A stretch of 64,000 bases of DNA from Mycoplasmopsis alligatoris A21JP2 (GTDB lineage Bacteria > Bacillota_I > Bacilli_A > Mycoplasmatales > Metamycoplasmataceae), in contig NZ_ADNC01000027.1 of the NCBI RefSeq assembly GCF_000178375.1, positions 124,001 to 188,000 on the forward strand, given 5' to 3'. This document shows positions 1-10,009 of this stretch, one piece after another. The first letter of the stretch is position 1. Each line of letters starts with the position of its first letter. A model generated the notes under the pieces. That model saw only the letters and a list, made by a program, of their open reading frames with translations, ran no database searches and had not been told where the DNA came from. The translations under genes and the position numbers were made by a program.

Positions 1-281
1 TTAATCTTTTTATTTAACTTAATAAAAAGAGATCATACTGAACCTAATCCTTTTATATATGTACAAAGAGATATTACAGAAGAAGAAAATCATCGAATTA
101 AAAAAATGAAGAAGAAAGAGTTGAAAAAATAAAAAAAATTGAAGAAGAGCAAAATAGTGAAGAAAGCGTTTCTGATTATAGCAATACAAAAGAAAAACAA
201 GTAAAAACAGAAATTGAAAGCAAACAAGAAACTAAACCAGAGCCAGAACCTTACTATGACAATAGTCACTATCGAGATTAA
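1..281 (+). pseudogene. 3' end of an unidentified protein gene, frameshifted
   Basis: The gene begins before the window. From base 1 a frame reads a short hydrophobic stretch (LIFLFNLIKRDHTEP...), then EEENHRIKK, and would stop at 130-132. From about base 105 a second frame, shifted by -1, continues in the same style (NEEERVEKIKKIEEEQ) and runs to a TAA at 279-281, ending PYYDNSHYRD. The switch point is a run of seven A at 100-106. The two halves look like one membrane-anchored, Glu/Lys-rich protein broken by a one-base length change in the A run. A sequencing error, a phase-variable tract or translational slippage would look the same. No family is recognised. Downstream lies the 5S promoter. 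Confidence 0.5.
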
Positions 282-351
282 AATATTTTTAAAGTAGCTA
301 ATCACTACTTTTTTTATAATATTTTTAAGAAATAAAAAAATAATTTTTTTC

Positions 352-379
352 TTGACATAAAAATTTTTTTGTATATAAT
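352..379 (+). promoter_or_regulatory. Promoter of the first 5S rRNA gene
   Basis: A consensus promoter is visible: TTGACA at 352-357, a 16-nt spacer, and TATAAT at 374-379, ending 4 nt before the predicted 5' end of 5S rRNA. This is among the best-matching promoters in the window and helps calibrate the -10 to start distance. Confidence 0.75.
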
Positions 380-383
380 ACTC

Positions 384-486
384 ATAGTGGTTATAGCAAA
401 AGGGATCACCTGAATCCATTCCGAACTCAGTAGTTAAGCCTTTTAGTGTCGACGATAGCGGAAACGTGAAAATAGAGAGCTGCTAT
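384..486 (+). rRNA. rrf: 5S ribosomal RNA, copy 1
   Basis: The 103-nt unit contains the conserved 5S core CCATTCCGAACTCAG and GTTAAGC, and its ends pair as helix I (ATAGTGG at 384-390 with CTGCTAT at 480-486, including G-U pairs). It is followed directly by a T run acting as terminator. The gene stands alone, away from 16S and 23S, as in several mycoplasmas. It is identical across the whole 103 nt to the copy at 2637-2739. Ends were set from the helix I pairing and could be off by 1-3 nt. Confidence 0.93.
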
Positions 487-686
487 TTTTTTATTCTTTT
501 TTTAATAATAATTAAATTTCAATTACAAAATATCAGAGATGATGTTTTATTTTTTTTCATATTAAAAATAATAATAATTCATTTTGAAAAAAGCAAAAAT
601 TAAGCATAAATAAGCATAAATCAATGTTTTTGCTTTAATTATTGATTTTTTATTGGTATAATATGAAAAATTACTAAGGAGAAAAT

Positions 687-2504
687 ATGAAAAAGAAATA
701 TTTACTTATGTTTGGTGGATTAACTGCATTAGCATTACCAATTATTGCTGCTAGTTGTGCACCTGCAAAAACACAAGGATCAGGAGATAGTATGGCAACA
801 ACTTCTAAACCATTATCATCTAACAAGGAATTAGTTTCTAAGTTAGGAACTTTTCCTAATAAAGATTTTTTAGTAACTAGTAAAAATAATGTTGTTGGTA
901 CAGCCAACCAAGTAAGAAATTTAATTGATTTAGCAAATGGAAATAGACCTGGAGACGAAGGAAAAGAAGGTTTTAAAAAATATGATGGAACTAATCCACA
1001 AGGATTTAGAGGAGCTTGATACAGAGCAGCAACTGCTACTGGTTCTAAAGTAAGTCCAGAAGATGCTATTTATAAGCAATTCTCAGCTATGGTTTCAGCT
1101 TATGCAGATATGTTTGATTCAAGTAAGTCAAGTACAATTTCAACTATGCTAAAGGCGTTTTCAACAAAAGATGCAACAGCATTAGCTACACCAGAAGCTA
1201 AAAAAGATTTACTAGCATTAAGAAAAAATATTGTTGATGAAGCAAATAAATTAATGAGTAAAGGTGTTGAATTAGCAGCACAATGAAACGGTAATAAAGA
1301 CTTAGATGAAAAAATTAATTTATTTTTACCTGAAGGAAAAACAAAAGATAATGTAACATTTAGTGATTTATTAACAGAATCATCGATGAAAAGATTACAA
1401 GCTTACTTTGGAAACGAAAAAAACGTATTCTTTAACTTTTTAAAACTAGAAAACGCTACATCGCTAGATTTAGCTAGATTCTTTGAAGCTTTACAAGGTA
1501 TGTACTGAAATGTTGTAAAAGATTTATCTTATCCTAAAAATACTGAATACTTAATGTTTTTAACAGCATTAATGACAGCCAGAGAATTGCAAACTATTGA
1601 TATGTTACATGTATCAATGGAATTAGCAGACTTAGAAAATTCATCATTTGACTTTAAACCAGTTATTGAAGGATTTGACGCTACAATGCAAGCACAATTA
1701 GTTGCAAGAGAATGAAAGAAAATTTCAGAAGAAATTACTGCTTTAAAAAACAATTTAGCACCAGTTAGTGCATCTTGAACAAAATTAGTTGCTGCTTGAA
1801 AAGTGTTTAACGAGGATATAACTATCAAAGCAAATGAAGAAGTGTTTAAATTTGTTAAAAATCCTATTGAAGGAGCAGGAGACAAATTACTTACTAAAGA
1901 ACAATTCCAAAAAATATGAGCAATTTACTTAAGTGATTGAAATGGTGCTGGTGAATCAAAAGCTCCAGCAGATATCCAAAAAACAGGATTTATGACACAC
2001 ATAAAAAATCTTGAAGATCAAGTTGCAGCTTTACCAAAAGCATTACCAACAAATATGGCTGAATTTATGGAATTTCATAATAAAATTGCACCTACATGAG
2101 TTCCAGCAGTAGGAACATTAGTTAAATTAATTACTTTAAGAAACAAAGCAAAAAATTGATCACCTGATCAAACTTCAAATAAAGAATCTGTCAAAAAATT
2201 AGCAGCAGCATTCAAAGCTTTTGATGATGAATTAGCTAAATTTGACGTACCTTCAGGTGATGGAAGAACAAGTGTTAGACCATTTAATCAATACATTAGA
2301 CAATTTTCATCAGCAGCACAAAACTCATTAGTTAGATGAGCTGTGCAAGCTAAATTAACTAATCCAGCAGAATTAGGTTGAAGTTACAAAAAAGCAGATG
2401 AAGCTGACTTAGCAAACTTTAAACCAAAAACACCAGAAAAAAATACTGTTGCTAATCCAGCGGGAGCAGCACCAAAAGCAAGTAGTGGTGGATATAGTTA
2501 CTAA
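687..2504 (+). CDS. Surface lipoprotein, 605 aa, unidentified
   Basis: The start ATG follows an AAGGAG ribosome binding site at about 675. The N-terminus has the lipoprotein pattern: two Lys, a hydrophobic run and the lipobox IAASC with the modifiable Cys near residue 24, so the protein should be lipidated and face outward. The rest is mostly helical and polar, rich in Ala, Lys, Glu and Asn, with many TGA-encoded Trp, and ends in a Gly/Ser-rich tail (SSGGYSY). No enzymatic motif was seen. It sits alone between two identical 5S rRNA genes, with its own terminator behind it. It could be a member of a variable lipoprotein family, but no repeat tract that would switch it is visible. Confidence 0.88.
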
Positions 2505-2518
2505 TAACTAAATATAAA

Positions 2519-2553
2519 AGTTGAGCCAATATAAGGTTCAATTTTCTTTTTTT
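2519..2553 (+). terminator. Rho-independent terminator after the 687 lipoprotein
   Basis: The stem TTGAGCC (2521-2527) pairs with GGTTCAA (2535-2541) across a 7-nt loop and is followed by a T-rich run. It separates the lipoprotein gene from the second 5S promoter. Confidence 0.8.
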
Positions 2554-2605
2554 ATAAATATGCCAGATACAAATAATTTTGTATTAAAAAAAATAAATAA
2601 TTATT

Positions 2606-2632
2606 TTGAAAATAAAAATTTATGTATATAAT
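2606..2632 (+). promoter_or_regulatory. Promoter of the second 5S rRNA gene
   Basis: TTGAAA at 2606-2611 and TATAAT at 2627-2632 are separated by 15 nt. The -10 region and the following bases (GTATATAATA or AG, then TCATAGTGG) match the first 5S promoter, but the -35 is weaker than the TTGACA there, so the two copies may differ in strength. Confidence 0.6.
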
Positions 2633-2636
2633 AGTC

Positions 2637-2739
2637 ATAGTGGTTATAGCAAAAGGGATCACCTGAATCCATTCCGAACTCAGTAGTTAAGCCTTTTAGT
2701 GTCGACGATAGCGGAAACGTGAAAATAGAGAGCTGCTAT
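2637..2739 (+). rRNA. rrf: 5S ribosomal RNA, copy 2
   Basis: This 103-nt unit is base-for-base identical to the one at 384-486, including the helix I ends and the conserved CCGAACTCAG core, and runs into a T-rich terminator. Together the two copies form direct repeats around the lipoprotein gene at 687-2504. Confidence 0.93.
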
Positions 2740-2802
2740 TTTTTTTATTCTTTTTTTGAAATAATAAGTTTGTTTTCTAATAAAAATTTTAAAAAACAAA
2801 CC

Positions 2803-2837
2803 AAAAAAAACACTAAAGCCTTGCGCCATAGTGTTTT
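2803..2837 (-). terminator. Terminator of the minus-strand gene at 2852
   Basis: On the minus strand AACACTA and TAGTGTT form a stem around a GC-containing loop, followed by eight T. It lies just beyond the stop of the 2852-3370 gene and faces the 5S terminator from the other side. Confidence 0.75.
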
Positions 2838-2851
2838 TTGTTAATTTTATT

Positions 2852-3370
2852 TTATTTGTTCATAGCTTCTAGTTTGAATTCATCAACTATTTTTTTGTAT
2901 GCAGGTTTTTGGTCTTTATCTCTTTCTTTAACACTTGAAACTAAGTTCATAGAACTTTCATGACTTGATGCTAAAAGTTTAGAAAATTTTTCTTTTTTAT
3001 TGTTAAGAATAGTTGACATTCTTAAAACATAAATTTCTACGTCTTCTAAATATTCTTTAGTTTCAATAGGTAATTCTTTATATTTTTCTTTAAATCATTC
3101 TGTTAAAACAATACCTTTGTAGTTTTTTAACATAGTATTGTATTCATTAATTAATTCTTCTAATTTTTTAATACTTTCGAATTCTTTTTTAATATCGAAT
3201 TCTTCTTTTAAAGGGTCTTTCTTTTCGAACTTAGGTTTAAAGTCATCTTTATTTTTGTCATCGTCTTTTTTTCAAGAACGAATGTTCGTTGGTTTTGATC
3301 TGTTAAAATCTCTAGGTGCTCTAGATTCTCTAGAACCTCTGAAATCTTTTTTGAATTTTTCTTCTCTCAT
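2852..3370 (-). CDS. Small charged protein, 172 aa, unidentified
   Basis: The frame from ATG at 3370 to TAA at 2852-2854 is open only with TGA as Trp. The N-terminal 40 residues are Arg/Lys/Ser/Asp-rich (FRGSRESRAPRDF), low-complexity and probably disordered. The remainder looks helical and highly charged. There is no signal peptide or membrane segment, so the protein is presumably cytoplasmic. The Arg/Ser-rich start could bind nucleic acid, but this is a guess. It is a single-gene unit with its own terminator, divergent from thyA at 3581. Confidence 0.75.
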
Positions 3371-3580
3371 ATTTACTTTCTAGCGCTATTTAATAGCAAT
3401 ATAAAAATTATTATATATAGTTTATGAAAAAAAGAGAGATAAAGGCTTAAATTAATGAAAAATAATTAAAAAAATATTAAGTTAAAAAAATGCATATTTA
3501 TAAGTGGAAATTTATAGTAAAATGTAAATTCTAAATCTATTTTTATATAATTATTAGAAGTAAAAAAATAAGGAGTATAT

Positions 3581-4450
3581 ATGAAACAATATTTAAAATT
3601 AATAAAAACTGTTTTAAATGAAGGAATGGTAAGAAGAGACCGTACTGGAGTAGGAACAATTGGAATTTTTGGAACACAAACAAGATATGATTTAAGAAAA
3701 GGATTTCCTCTTTTAACAACCAAAAAAATGGCTTGAAAAGCAATTGTTATTGAATTGTTATGATTTTTAAAAGGCGATACAAATATTAAATACTTAGTTG
3801 ATAATAACGTAAACATATGAAATGAATGACCATATGAAAAATTTAAAAAATCAAGTGACTTTAAAAACGAAACATTAGAACAATTTATTCAAAAAATTAA
3901 AACAGATGATGATTTTGCACAAAAACATGGTGATTTAGGACCGGTTTATGGTAAACAATGAAGAGATTTTAATGGTGTTGATCAAATTACAAAAATTATT
4001 CAAGAATTAAAAGAAAAACCTTTTTCAAGAAGAATGATTGTTAATGCTTGAAACCCTGCACTAGTTGATCAAATGGCTCTTCCACCATGTCATGCTTTAT
4101 TTCAATTTTATGTTTCATCAAATGATGAATTATCGCTACAACTTTATCAAAGAAGTGGTGACTTATTTTTAGGTGTTCCTTTTAATATTGCTTCATACTC
4201 ATTACTTTTACATATGGTAGCTCAAGTTACAGGTTTAAGAGTAGGAGAATTTGTGCACACAATAGGTGATGCTCATATTTACTCAAATCACTATGAACAA
4301 GTTAATGAACAATTAGCTAGAAGACCTTTTAAATTACCTACTTTATCATTAAATAAAGAAATTAAAAATATTTTTGACTTTAAATATGAAGATATCAAAA
4401 TAGAAGATTATAAATCTCATGCAAAGATTAAAGCAGAGGTGGCAGTTTAA
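3581..4450 (+). CDS. thyA: Thymidylate synthase
   Basis: The 289-residue protein converts dUMP to dTMP with methylene-tetrahydrofolate as carbon donor and reductant. Recognisable family blocks are RRDRTGVGT near the start, [11 protein letters not shown], the arginines of PFSRRMI, the active-site Cys170 in [10 protein letters not shown], and [15 protein letters not shown]. The length is right for the short ThyA form. AAGGAG lies 9 nt before the ATG. The stop overlaps the folA start in TAATG, so the two are translationally coupled; this makes functional sense because ThyA releases dihydrofolate and DHFR reduces it. Confidence 0.97.
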
Positions 4451-4923
4451 TGATCAAATTAATTGTAGCTATAGACAAAAATAATTTAATTGGCAATGGT
4501 GACAAAATGCCATGACATATTAAAGATGAATTTATTCATTTTAAAAAGACAACATTGAATCATGCATTATTATTTGGTAGAACAACGTTTTTGGGCTTAC
4601 CAGGTAAATTAGAACAAAGAGATAATTATGTTTTATCACACGAAGAAATTGATCAAGATTGTACTGTGATTCACAATGAAATAGAACTTTTTGAATTATT
4701 TGAAAAATTTAAAAACTCAGAAAAATTTTTATTTATATCTGGTGGAAAATCTATTTATGAAAAATATTATCAATTTGCTAATGAATTAATTATTTCAAGA
4801 ATTAAAGGCGAATTCAATGGAGATGTTTACTTAAAAATGGATTTAAGTGACTATACATTAGTAAAAGTAGATGAATTTGAAAAGTTCAACGTTGAATATT
4901 ACAACAAAAACAATTCAAAATAA
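4450..4923 (+). CDS. folA: Dihydrofolate reductase
   Basis: The 157-residue protein reduces dihydrofolate to tetrahydrofolate with NADPH and so recycles the product of ThyA. Visible DHFR features are IVAIDKNNLIGNGDKMPWH at the N-terminus (Met20 loop region with a TGA-coded Trp), the acidic residue in IKDEF, LLFGRTTF for the nucleotide-binding turn, and LFISGGKSIYE. It starts inside the thyA stop (TAATG) and has no separate binding site. A terminator follows directly. Confidence 0.95.
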
Positions 4924-4925
4924 GA

Positions 4926-4950
4926 AGCACTATAAAGTGCTCTTTTTTTA
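4926..4950 (+). terminator. Terminator of thyA-folA
   Basis: AGCACT and AGTGCT form a stem with a 4-nt loop, followed by CTTTTTTT. Confidence 0.85.
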
Positions 4951-5034
4951 TCGTTTTGTTCCACATTTTTTCCACATTTAAGCATTTAGAATATTAAACT
5001 TATAATTTTATTGGTATGTGCATACGGAGAAAAA

Positions 5035-6207
5035 ATGAATAAAAAAATTCTAACTCTTGCTGCATTATCAATAGTGCCAATTGCAACTATTGTATCATGC
5101 GCAAATACCAAACAAAGTGTTAAAAAACTTGCTGATGTACAAAATCAAAAACTTTTATGACAACATGCAGGTGACTTACCAGCACAAAAAGGATATGAAA
5201 AAAATGTTGGAGTAGCAGGTCTACTTCAAGGAACAATTGGCAATTTAATTGTAGTTGGTGGAGGTACCAATTTTCCTGAAGCTCTTGAAAATGGCGGTAA
5301 GAAGGTAACACACAAAGATCTTTATTTACTTAAAGATGTAAATAACAAACTTGAAGTTCAAGATCAATTGCAACTTGATCATGAAATAGGTTATGGAGCA
5401 TCAGTAAATGTTCCAGAACAAAATGCAATTTATTATTTAGGTGGAAGTCCTAATCAAGAACATTGAAGAGATGTTAAAAAAGTAACAATTGTTAATAACA
5501 AATTAAAGGTTGAAGTTGTTGGACAACTACCGCTTGCTTTTGAAAGTGGTGTAGCTAATTATAAAGACGGAAAAATTTATTTTGGAGTAGGTAAGTTTGA
5601 AAATGCTGAAAAGAAACTAGCAAATAGTAATAAGTTTTTTGTTTATGATTTACAAATGAATAAAACCGAAGAGTTAAGCGCTTTTCCTGGAGAAGCTAGA
5701 CAACAAACAGTAGGACAAATACTTGACAATAAGTTTTATGTGTTTAGTGGTGGATCAAATGTCTCGTATACTGACGGTTATGCCTATGATCTTGACAAAA
5801 AAGTCTGAAATAAGGTAGGCGACGTAGATGTAGAAGGTCAAAAGCTATTGCTTTTAGGAGCTAATTCTATTAAGATAAGTGATACTAAAATGATGATTAT
5901 TGGTGGATTTAATTATGATTTGTGAAATGATGCCAATAAACAATTATCAACATTAAAAGATCAAGCTTTAGCTGATTATAAAAAAATTTATTTTGGTGCT
6001 GAAGTTAGTTGATACGGATGAAATAAAAAGATTTTAATTTACGATTCATTAACTGATAAATGAAGCTCTATTGGTGAAATTCCATTTGATGCACCTTGTG
6101 GACATGCACTTGTGGCATTAAATGAAAATGTATATTCAATTAATGGAGAAATTAAACCCGGTGTTAGAACAAATCGAATGTATAAAGCTTCAGTAGAATT
6201 AAAATAG
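5035..6207 (+). CDS. nanM: NanM-like sialic acid mutarotase lipoprotein
   Basis: The 390-aa protein starts after GGAG and carries a lipobox (TIVSC, Cys about residue 22), so it is probably surface-anchored. The body resembles the cyclically permuted mutarotase family (NanM/YjhT): IVVGGGTNFPEAL, repeated Kelch-type blades such as YYLGGSPN, FYVFSGGSN and MMIIGGFNYD, a late AEVSWYGW segment, and a C-terminal RTNRMYKASV that closes the propeller. NanM speeds the alpha/beta interconversion of N-acetylneuraminate released by sialidases. The usual setting in Gram-negatives is the periplasm; here the analogous place would be the outer cell face. No sialidase or nan catabolic gene is in the window. 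It is a single-gene unit with its own terminator. Confidence 0.85.
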
Positions 6208-6213
6208 TAAAAA

Positions 6214-6236
6214 GCTCGGTGTATCCGAGTTTTTTG
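6214..6236 (+). terminator. Terminator of nanM-like gene
   Basis: The stem CTCGG (6215-6219) pairs with CCGAG (6225-6229) across TGTAT, followed by a T run. Confidence 0.85.
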
Positions 6237-6237
6237 T

Positions 6238-6268
6238 ATAAAAAAACAGCTAGTGGTGTAGCTGTTAA
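6238..6268 (-). terminator. Terminator of the nrd operon
   Basis: Read on the minus strand, ACAGCTA and TAGCTGT form a stem (6246-6252 with 6259-6265) followed by a T run. It lies about 55 nt beyond the nrdE stop and back to back with the nanM terminator. Confidence 0.75.
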
Positions 6269-6322
6269 AAATTTTTAATTATTATTAAATTTTACTTTTT
6301 TGACTTGTTCATGGGTAAATAA

Positions 6323-8503
6323 TTAAATTACACATGTTGTACATTCTGAGTAACTTGAAGTGTCTTCATCTAAGTTTTCACTTCCTTCTAGAACGTCTTG
6401 TCTGATTCGTACATAATAAATTGAAGCACATTTTTTGCTGAATGCATAAATGTAAGCTTTATTTAAGTCACGAGTAGTTACAGTATCTTTAACAAATAAT
6501 GTTAATGAGATTGCTTGGTCAATGTGTTTTTGAGCAGCAGCTACAATGTCAATAATTGGCATTGGTCCTACTTCATAAGCGCCTAATTTATAGAATTCTT
6601 TGTTTTCATCACTTATTTTGTAAGCTGGAACATATACACGACCTAATTTTCCTTCTTTTCTAACTTCAACATCAGAAACAACTGGTTGTAAACTTGGTGT
6701 ACATCCTGATAAGTAACTGATTGAACCAGTAGGAGCTATAGCCATTAAGTGTGAGTTAGCAAGTCCTGTTTTTTGAATTTCTTTAGATAATTCTTTTCAT
6801 TCTTGTTTTGTAGGAATATGAACATTGTGTTTTCTAAATAATTCTGCTACTGAAGCATGTTTTGGTTTATATTCTTCATCGCTAACTTTTGTATATTTAT
6901 CAAAATATTCTCCAGTTGCAAATTTTGTATTTTCGAATCCTTCAAATTTACCAAATCCATCTTTTACTAATCTATTTGATGCTTTAAAAGCGTGGTATGC
7001 AAATGTATAGAAGAATAAGTCTGTAAATTCTACAGCTTCTTGTGAATTATAGAAAATATGGTTAACAGCTAAAAAACCGTGTAGGTTCATAGCACCAAGT
7101 CCTATAGCTCTATTTTTTTTGTTACCTTTTTCAATTGTTGGAGCTGAGCTTAAATCTGAATTTGTTGAAATATGATTTAAAGCATAAATTGAACGGTAAA
7201 TTGATTCTGAGAATTTTTCTCCAGCATGCATTAATTTGTCAATGTTCATTGAACCTAAGTTACATGCAATATCTTCACCCATTGTTTTGTATGATAAATC
7301 AGCATTATATGTACTTGGTGAGCTTGGTTGAGCTATTTCAGAACACAAGTTTGACATAATTATTCTTCCAGGAAGTGCACTTCTGTCGTTTACTGTGTCA
7401 TCAAATAATAAATATGGATAACCAGATTCAAAGTGTAATTCAGCAATAGAAGTAAAGAATTTTCTAGCACTAACATATGTTTTTTTAATAGCTTTATTAT
7501 TTAACATGTTGTAGTATTCTTTTGTTATTGAAATATCACTAAATGGTTTTTTATAAACTTTTTCAACGTCATATGGTGAGAATAAAGACATGTCTTCATT
7601 TTTCTTAGCTAATTCAAATGTAATATCTGGAACTACTAATCCTAATGAAAGTGATTTAATACGAATTTTTTCGTCAGCATTTTCTCTTTTTGAATCTAAG
7701 AAAGTCATAACATCAGGGTGGTGTGCACTAAGATAAACTACACCTGCACCTTGACGTTGACCTAATTGATTAGCATATGAGAATGAATCTTCTAAAATCT
7801 TCATAACAGGAATAACACCTGTTGCTTGATTTTCGATATTTTTAATTGGAGCACCTAATTCACGTAAGTTTGTTAAACATAAAGCAACACCACCTCCACG
7901 TTTTGAAAGTTGTAAAGAAGTAGAAATTGCTCTAGCAATAGATTCCATATTATCTTCAACTCTTAATAAATAACACGAAATATATTCACCACGTTGTTTT
8001 TTACCAGCATTTAAAAATGTAGGTGTAGCAGGTTGATATCTACCTGTCATAATTTCTTCAAGAGTATTTTTAGCAACTTCTACATTACCATTTCCGATAA
8101 ATAAAGCATTCATTAAAGCTCTATCTTCATAACGTTCTAAATATTCTGTATCATCAAATGATTTTAAACAGTATGCATTATAGAATTTTAAAGCTCCCAT
8201 AAATGAAGTGAATTTAAAGTGGAAACTTAAAGCATATTCTCTAAGTGCTTCGATGTCTTCAAAACTATATTTATTTACTAATTCGGCTTCGTAATAGTTG
8301 TGTTTGATTAAATATTGAAATCTTTCTTTTACACTTTCAAATTCTCTAGTGTTTGGTAAAGCGTTGTGCTTCATGTACAACCTTGCAGCTTCTATGTCTT
8401 GAAAAAAGTCATTTTTACCAAATGTAAAAAGTTTACTTTTGGCATTAAGTGCTATATACTCATCAAAGTCATTAAAGTCTGCAAGTTTAGTTTTCTTTTT
8501 CAT
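6323..8503 (-). CDS. nrdE: Ribonucleotide reductase large subunit, class I
   Basis: The 726-residue catalytic subunit reduces ribonucleoside diphosphates using a thiyl radical generated by its partner NrdF. Family landmarks include PATPTFLNAGKKQRGE, SCYLL with the substrate-site Cys, SKRGGGVALCLTNLRE, NLCSEI, and MAIAPTGSISYLSG. The C-terminus ends in SECTTCVI, whose Cys-x-x-Cys pair relays electrons to the active site. The frame is continuous only if the TGA near 6747-6796 is Trp. An AGGAG lies before the ATG. It is the last gene of nrdF-nrdI-nrdE, 7 nt after nrdI. Confidence 0.97.
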
Positions 8504-8510
8504 AAATCTC

Positions 8511-8966
8511 CTATTTTCCTCAGAATTCGTCTAACATTTTTGCAATGTTTTTAACGTCTGAATCTGTTCCTAATAACTCGAATTGATATAGTAATGGAAC
8601 ATTTAATTTTTTAGATAAAATTGGTCCTGCTAGTGCAAATGTATCACCAAAATTTGTGTTTCCACTTGCAATAACTCCACGACAATGTTTTCTATTTGAT
8701 TCTTTATTTAAGAATTTAATAACTTGTTTTGGAACAGCACCTTCTTTAAATTCTCCTCCACCACTGTATGTTGGTGTAATAAGAATATAATCTTTATTTA
8801 CTTCAATTTCATCATCAATTTCGTAAGGAATTCTTACTGCTGGTCTATTTAATTTGATAATGAAACGGTGTGTGTTGTTTGATATAGATGAATAGTAAAC
8901 TACTAAAACATCTCCTGTTGGTTTTACTATGTCTTTCCCTGACACTTTGATAACATCTTCATGCAT
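8511..8966 (-). CDS. nrdI: NrdI flavodoxin-like activator
   Basis: The 151-aa flavodoxin-fold protein binds FMN and supplies oxidant to mature NrdF. Visible blocks are VLVVYYSSISNNTHRF for the phosphate loop, ITPTYSGGGEF, and VIASGNTNFGDTFALAG. The protein ends DEFWGK, where the Trp is TGA; reading it as a stop would remove three residues. It sits between nrdF and nrdE. In class Ie systems NrdI is needed to oxidise a tyrosine of NrdF to DOPA, so its presence here agrees with the NrdF residues. Confidence 0.95.
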
Positions 8967-8986
8967 TTTTCTATACCTACCTTAAA

Positions 8987-10009
8987 TTAAAATTCTCAAT
9001 CTTCATCTTCTGTTTCTTCAGTGACACCCATAACATAAGATGAACCGTTTCCTGAGAAGAAGTCATGATTTTCATCAGCTCTAGCAGAAAGTTGAGCAAA
9101 AATTTCTGGTTCAATTCTTGTTTCTTCTTCTGTAAATGGTGAATCATATCCTAAGTTTTGTAAGAATTTTCCAGCATTATAAACACTAAATCTAATAGCA
9201 TCATCTGCTAAGTCAAATCCTTCATATAATTTTGTTAAAAATTTCTTTTCTGCAACTATTAATTTGTCTAATAATTCAAATACGAATGTTTTCATTTCAG
9301 CTTTTCTAGCTTCTGATAATCTAGCTACTTTCTTTTGATATTTGTAACCACTATAGTAGTTATGAATAACTTTATCTCTTAATATTAATCTAATAATATC
9401 TGATGTATTAGGTAATTTTGATCTAGCTGATAATCAGAATGGCAAGTAAAATCCACCATATAATAAGAATCCAGGCATAAGTGCTGCTGCAACTTTTGAT
9501 TTTAATGGATCTTCGTTGTGGTAGTATGGTAATAATAATCTTGCTCTTTCTTGTAAGTCTTCATTATCAATTACTCATTCATGCGCTTCTTCAATTTGTT
9601 CACTTGAACATAAAGTTGAAAAAATTGTTCCATATGATCTAGCATGCACCGCAACCATAAATGCAAAGTTAGCATATATAACTTGTTCATGGTCAGTTAG
9701 TGAGTTAGGAATTTGTGCAATATCACAAACTGTTGCTTGAATTGTATCTAGCATTGTTAAACCTGTAAAGGTTCTTGTTATTAATGTTTGTCATTCATCA
9801 CTTAAAGTTCTTCATGATGGAATATCGTTTGATACAGGAATTTTTTCTGGTAATCAGAAGTTTTGTGTAATTCTGTTTCACACTTCTAAGTCTTTATCAT
9901 CATCAATGATGTTTCAGTTAACAGCTCTCATTTTTCCTTTGAATCCATTAAATTCATATTCCAATGGAGAGACTGATTGTTTATAGTATTTATTGTTATT
10001 TTTAGCCAT
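8987..10009 (-). CDS. nrdF: Ribonucleotide reductase small subunit, class Ie (metal-free type)
   Basis: The 340-residue radical-generating subunit partners NrdE. In canonical NrdF six residues bind two metals. Here Asp88, His122 and His216 remain, but the three Glu are changed: FMVAVH gives Val119, ALMPGF gives Pro179 and RDKVIH gives Lys213. The radical-site Tyr126 (HARSYG) is kept. This Val/Pro/Lys set is the one described for the metal-free DOPA-radical enzyme of Mesoplasma florum, so the same chemistry is expected. Many Trp are TGA-coded. It is first in the operon, with AGGAG upstream of ATG. The C-terminal acidic tail (EETEDEDWEF) is the likely docking peptide for NrdE. Confidence 0.93.

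Noticed and set aside
90-419. Minus-strand ORF of about 109 codons
   Set aside because: It is Phe/Ile-rich because it is antisense to A-rich coding sequence and runs into the 5S gene. It has no binding site.
3138-3383. Plus-strand ORF
   Set aside because: It lies antisense to the 2852-3370 gene, is Leu/Ser/Phe-rich, and has no start signal.
6323-6745. Apparent truncated nrdE split by stop codons
   Set aside because: The breaks are TGA codons read as Trp; the full frame of 726 aa matches NrdE end to end.
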